Source: Proteiniphilum sp. (GTDB lineage Bacteria > Bacteroidota > Bacteroidia > Bacteroidales > Dysgonomonadaceae). From it: 8,433 nt of DNA. Position 1 is the stretch's first letter. Every line of letters begins with the position of its first letter. Below, in pieces: positions 6,047 through 8,433 of this stretch. The stretch is from assembly GCA_012728465.1 (NCBI GenBank), contig JAAYFB010000240.1:1-8433 (forward strand), read 5' to 3'. The notes beneath the pieces are model-generated. The model was given only the letters and a program-made list of their open reading frames with translations. It did no database searches and was not told the DNA's origin. The position numbers were made by a program, and so were the translations under genes.

Positions 6047-7837
6047 TTAAATTGCTTTTGTTTTTTCCTTAAGCCACGCTTTCTCCTCTTTGTTTAGATG
6101 CTTGCTAAGCTTATCATATACCATCTCATGGTAGTTGTTAAGCCAAGTTTTTTCAGCCTCTGTCAGCATATCCACATTGATAGGCTTGGTGTCAATATGG
6201 CAAAGAGTGATAGTCTCAAAGTTGTAGAATGTGCCAAAGCTCTCTGTCTTTTTATCCACTTGAGTAACTATAAGGTTCTCAATTCTGATACCATATTCGT
6301 TGGCTCTATACACTCCTGGCTCGTTTGATGTAACCATACCTGGACGAAGCACTGTTGGGTTTTCCTCCAAGCGTATGTTTTGTGGTCCCTCGTGTACGTT
6401 TAGGAAATGGCCAATACCATGACCCGTACCGTGCCAGTATGTTAGATGATTGTCCCAAAGTGCTTTGCGAGCAAGTATATCTAATTGCGAACCGCGAGTT
6501 CCCTCAGGATATGTAACAGTTGATATGGCAATATGCCCTTTCAGCACGTTAGTATAATCACTCTTCATTTGCTCGGTGATGTCGCCCACAGCCCATGTTC
6601 TAGTTATGTCTGTTGTGCCATCTTTATATTGAGCTCCCGAGTCAATTAGCAGTAAGCCCTCTGGCTTCACAGTGGCACATGTTTCGGGTGATGCATGATA
6701 GTGAATAATAGCACCATTGCCTGCATATCCTGCTATTGTGCCAAAGCTATCACCCACAAATAGGTCTTGTTGCGAGCGGAAGTGTGTAAGTTGAGTTTCA
6801 ATATCAACTTCAGTTACTCCACCTTGCGGAATAGCCTCCTCAAGCCATCTGTAGAATTTGACAAGAGCCACACCATCTTTCACCATAGCATTGCGGAAGC
6901 CCTCAAGCTCAACCTCATTTTTCACAGCCTTCATATGATCCACAGGCGATGAGATGTCAACAATTTTTGCCGATTGAGGAATGGTTTGAAGTAGCTTGTA
7001 GTTTATTTTATTTCCAGTAACGCATACGGTGGTTCCCTCTTCAAGATTTGCAACATAGTCAAATACTTTGTTGTAATCCTCTAGCTTCACGTTATGCTTT
7101 TTGTACTCTTTGCTCACCTCTTTAGTAATCTTATCGGGGTCTATAAACAGTACAGTCTCTTTTTCCGAAACGTATGCATACGCTACAGCCACAGGGTTGT
7201 AGTCCACATCATTACCACGAAGGTTAAATGTCCATGCCACGGCATCAAGCGTAACTATGATGATACCATCAGCATCAATTTGTTTCAATACTGCATTAAT
7301 GCGAGCTATTTTTCTATCTACCGACTCCCCAGCTATTTTGTCGGGAAGTATAAATGCTTCATTTTTTGGTATCTCTGGTCTGTCTTGCCATATCTTTGTA
7401 AATGGGTCGAAAGAAGTTTCAAGATTGATTCCTTTTTTATCTAAATTAGATTTTAGTGCCTTCGCATCCGATGCAGTATAAACTAGCCCATCGATGCCCA
7501 CAGTGCCACCCTTACCCACTTGCTCAATAATCCAAGCCGTCATTTGGGGAGTTTCGGGTTGTCCATCTTTAAATAGATCGAAACCAGTGTCCTTCAACTC
7601 TGTTTCTCCTTGCAGAAAATATCTAGAGTCGGTCCACACTCCTGCCTTGTCTTTAGTTACTACTGCTGTGCCAGCCGAGCCTGTAAATCCACTTATCCAC
7701 TTTCTTGATTCCCAATGTTTAGGAGGATATTCACTCAAGTGTGCATCAGTGCTTGGTATGATAAATGCATCTAAGCCTTTCTCTTCCATGAATTTTCTCA
7801 TGGCTGCCAATCTAGCAGGAATTTTGTTAGTCTTCAT
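6047..7837 (-). CDS. pepP: Xaa-Pro aminopeptidase (M24B, three-domain aminopeptidase P)
   Basis: This 596-residue cytoplasmic metallopeptidase removes an N-terminal residue that precedes proline. It has two creatinase-like N-terminal domains, roughly 1-150 (RLAAMRKFMEEKGLDAFIIPS, then SGFTGSAGTAVV) and 155-300. The catalytic 'pita-bread' domain spans about 305-535, with a C-terminal extension. This is the layout of the long, eukaryote-like aminopeptidase P (about 620 residues in human XPNPEP1), not the 440-residue E. coli PepP. All five metal ligands are visible, numbered from the chosen start: Asp399 (IDSGAQY), Asp410 (TTDITR), His473 (HGTGHGIGH), Glu506 (NEPG) and Glu520 (RIEN). Two manganese ions are expected. 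I chose the ATG at 7837; a TTG two codons upstream is in frame, but the family N-terminus and the promoter position fit the ATG. It looks like a single-gene transcript with a hairpin downstream. Confidence 0.93.
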   Translation of the reverse strand: MKTNKIPARLAAMRKFMEEKGLDAFIIPSTDAHLSEYPPKHWESRKWISGFTGSAGTAVVTKDKAGVWTDSRYFLQGETELKDTGFDLFKDGQPETPQMTAWIIEQVGKGGTVGIDGLVYTASDAKALKSNLDKKGINLETSFDPFTKIWQDRPEIPKNEAFILPDKIAGESVDRKIARINAVLKQIDADGIIIVTLDAVAWTFNLRGNDVDYNPVAVAYAYVSEKETVLFIDPDKITKEVSKEYKKHNVKLEDYNKVFDYVANLEEGTTVCVTGNKINYKLLQTIPQSAKIVDISSPVDHMKAVKNEVELEGFRNAMVKDGVALVKFYRWLEEAIPQGGVTEVDIETQLTHFRSQQDLFVGDSFGTIAGYAGNGAIIHYHASPETCATVKPEGLLLIDSGAQYKDGTTDITRTWAVGDITEQMKSDYTNVLKGHIAISTVTYPEGTRGSQLDILARKALWDNHLTYWHGTGHGIGHFLNVHEGPQNIRLEENPTVLRPGMVTSNEPGVYRANEYGIRIENLIVTQVDKKTESFGTFYNFETITLCHIDTKPINVDMLTEAEKTWLNNYHEMVYDKLSKHLNKEEKAWLKEKTKAI

Positions 7838-7865
7838 TGTCAATGATTTTTATCGATTTAAAAAA

Positions 7866-7873
7866 CAAATATA
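7866..7873 (-). promoter_or_regulatory. -7 promoter box of the aminopeptidase gene
   Basis: TATATTTG on the - strand matches TAnnTTTG exactly and lies 28 bases upstream of the ATG at 7837. That gives a leader of about 20 bases. No clear TTTG -33 element is found at the expected distance. Confidence 0.6.
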
Positions 7874-8151
7874 GTTTTTTTTGTTGAGGTGGTATGAATA
7901 AATATTCAATTTATTATTTTTGAGACACAATTTGTGAGAAGAAATAATAGTATTTCTCCCATCATTGGCACAATTTAGCCATCGATTCCATCACCTGTGT
8001 CGGCATTAATATTTAGCCCAATGTTGATAATAAAATGTGTTGATGATTACTCAAAACAGATACCACCAATGCCTTCTTTTTATTCACATTTTTTAAATGA
8101 AACACCCCCGCTTTCATGTGTCATTGACCGCTTTTTCATCTAAACCACCCC
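7874..8151. other. Non-coding A+T-rich region upstream of the aminopeptidase gene
   Basis: I see no credible coding region on either strand here. The stretch holds a 7-bp hairpin AGAAATA/TATTTCT (7940-7957). It also has two partly similar GGCA...TTTAGCC segments (7968-7981 and 8004-8020), and a CATTGG/CCAATG inverted match (7964-7969 with 8019-8024). Segment 8118-8140 loosely resembles the 42-base repeat that follows. None of these can be given a function. Confidence 0.5.
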
Positions 8152-8257
8152 AAATGTCAAATGACATTGGCAGTTTTAAATTCCAAAAACTCAAAATGTC
8201 AAACGTTATTGACAGTTTTTAATTGCGAAAACTCAAAATGTCAAATGACATTGACAG
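8152..8257. repeat. 42-base tandem repeat, 2.5 copies, with palindromic core
   Basis: Copies start at 8152, 8194 and 8236, an exact 42-base period. Copies 1 and 2 match at 35 of 42 positions. Copy 3 covers only the first 22 bases and matches copy 1 at 21 of them. Copies 1 and 3 contain AATGTCA-AA-TGACATT, a perfect inverted repeat with 7-base arms (8153-8168 and 8237-8252); the right arm is decayed in copy 2. Because 42 is a multiple of three, the repeats also create an apparent reading frame on the + strand, which I do not believe is a gene. This is not a CRISPR array, since the segments between the palindromes are themselves repeated. It could be a protein-binding array or a decaying intergenic repeat. 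Confidence 0.85.
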
Positions 8258-8433
8258 AAATAAAAATAAAACACTATCATTATCACTTTTCATTCGCAAT
8301 TATTGTTAAGTTTTGGTGTCTATATTATAGAATTTTAGTAGTGTTGGCCTATTTTTACTCTCTCCATCACTTAATAATGGTAGTTTTTGGTTCTCTGCAC
8401 TCTTATTTATGTATATAAATGGCAGTTATGAGA
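8258..8433. other. A+T-rich end region, no convincing gene
   Basis: There is no recognisable coding region or RNA. An ATG at 8419 opens a + strand frame (MAVMR) that runs off the window and could be the start of the next gene. Five codons and no clear promoter box are not enough to call it. Confidence 0.4.

Noticed and set aside
7841..7843. TTG as aminopeptidase start codon
   Set aside because: The ATG two codons downstream fits the family N-terminus; the extension adds only two residues.
7494..7874. 126-codon + strand frame opposite the aminopeptidase, and similar antisense frames elsewhere
   Set aside because: These lie antisense to well-supported genes with clear catalytic motifs and show no motifs of their own.
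8152..8257. CRISPR-like array
   Set aside because: The segments between the repeated cores are themselves near-identical rather than unique spacers, and no cas genes are present.
8161..8418. 85-codon + strand reading frame (NSKCQ-type repeats)
   Set aside because: The repeated peptide is simply the 42-base DNA repeat read in a frame it cannot close; there is no start signal, and the rest is low-complexity.

Overview
The window comes from an A+T-rich genome of the phylum Bacteroidota, most likely the order Bacteroidales. Four things point there: TAnnTTTG-type -7 promoter boxes, start codons without clear Shine-Dalgarno sites, lipoproteins with an acidic stretch after the lipid-bearing cysteine, and a TonB-dependent receptor next to a surface beta-propeller lipoprotein. 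I cannot name the genus from sequence alone. No rRNA, tRNA, transposase, integrase or CRISPR array is visible.

Left part (1-1300, + strand). The window opens inside the 3' end of a GIY-YIG nuclease-domain gene. After about 265 bases comes a complete glycoside hydrolase family 16 lipoprotein gene with its own promoter. A hairpin terminator at 1267-1298 separates it from the convergent genes on the other strand.

Centre (1327-4765, - strand). This is the most informative locus: a vitamin B12 uptake operon. In order of transcription it has a TAnnTTTG promoter, a complete cobalamin riboswitch (about 4748-4554), a leader with alternative hairpins, a BtuB-like TonB-dependent outer-membrane receptor, and, 14 bases downstream, a seven-bladed beta-propeller surface lipoprotein matching BtuG. 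BtuG would capture cobalamin at the cell surface and pass it to the BtuB pore. The riboswitch would lower expression when cobalamin is plentiful. The inner-membrane ABC transporter is not in the window.

Right part (4823-7837, - strand). Three housekeeping-type genes follow: a YbaK/EbsC aminoacyl-tRNA deacylase, a gamma-carbonic-anhydrase-like hexapeptide protein, and a large three-domain Xaa-Pro aminopeptidase. Long hairpins in the gaps suggest mostly separate transcripts.

Far right (7838-8433). No convincing gene is seen. This stretch holds the aminopeptidase promoter and a 42-base tandem repeat (2.5 copies) with a palindromic core. The repeat and the leader between riboswitch and btuB are the parts least explained by known families. 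The coding genes themselves all belong to recognisable families.
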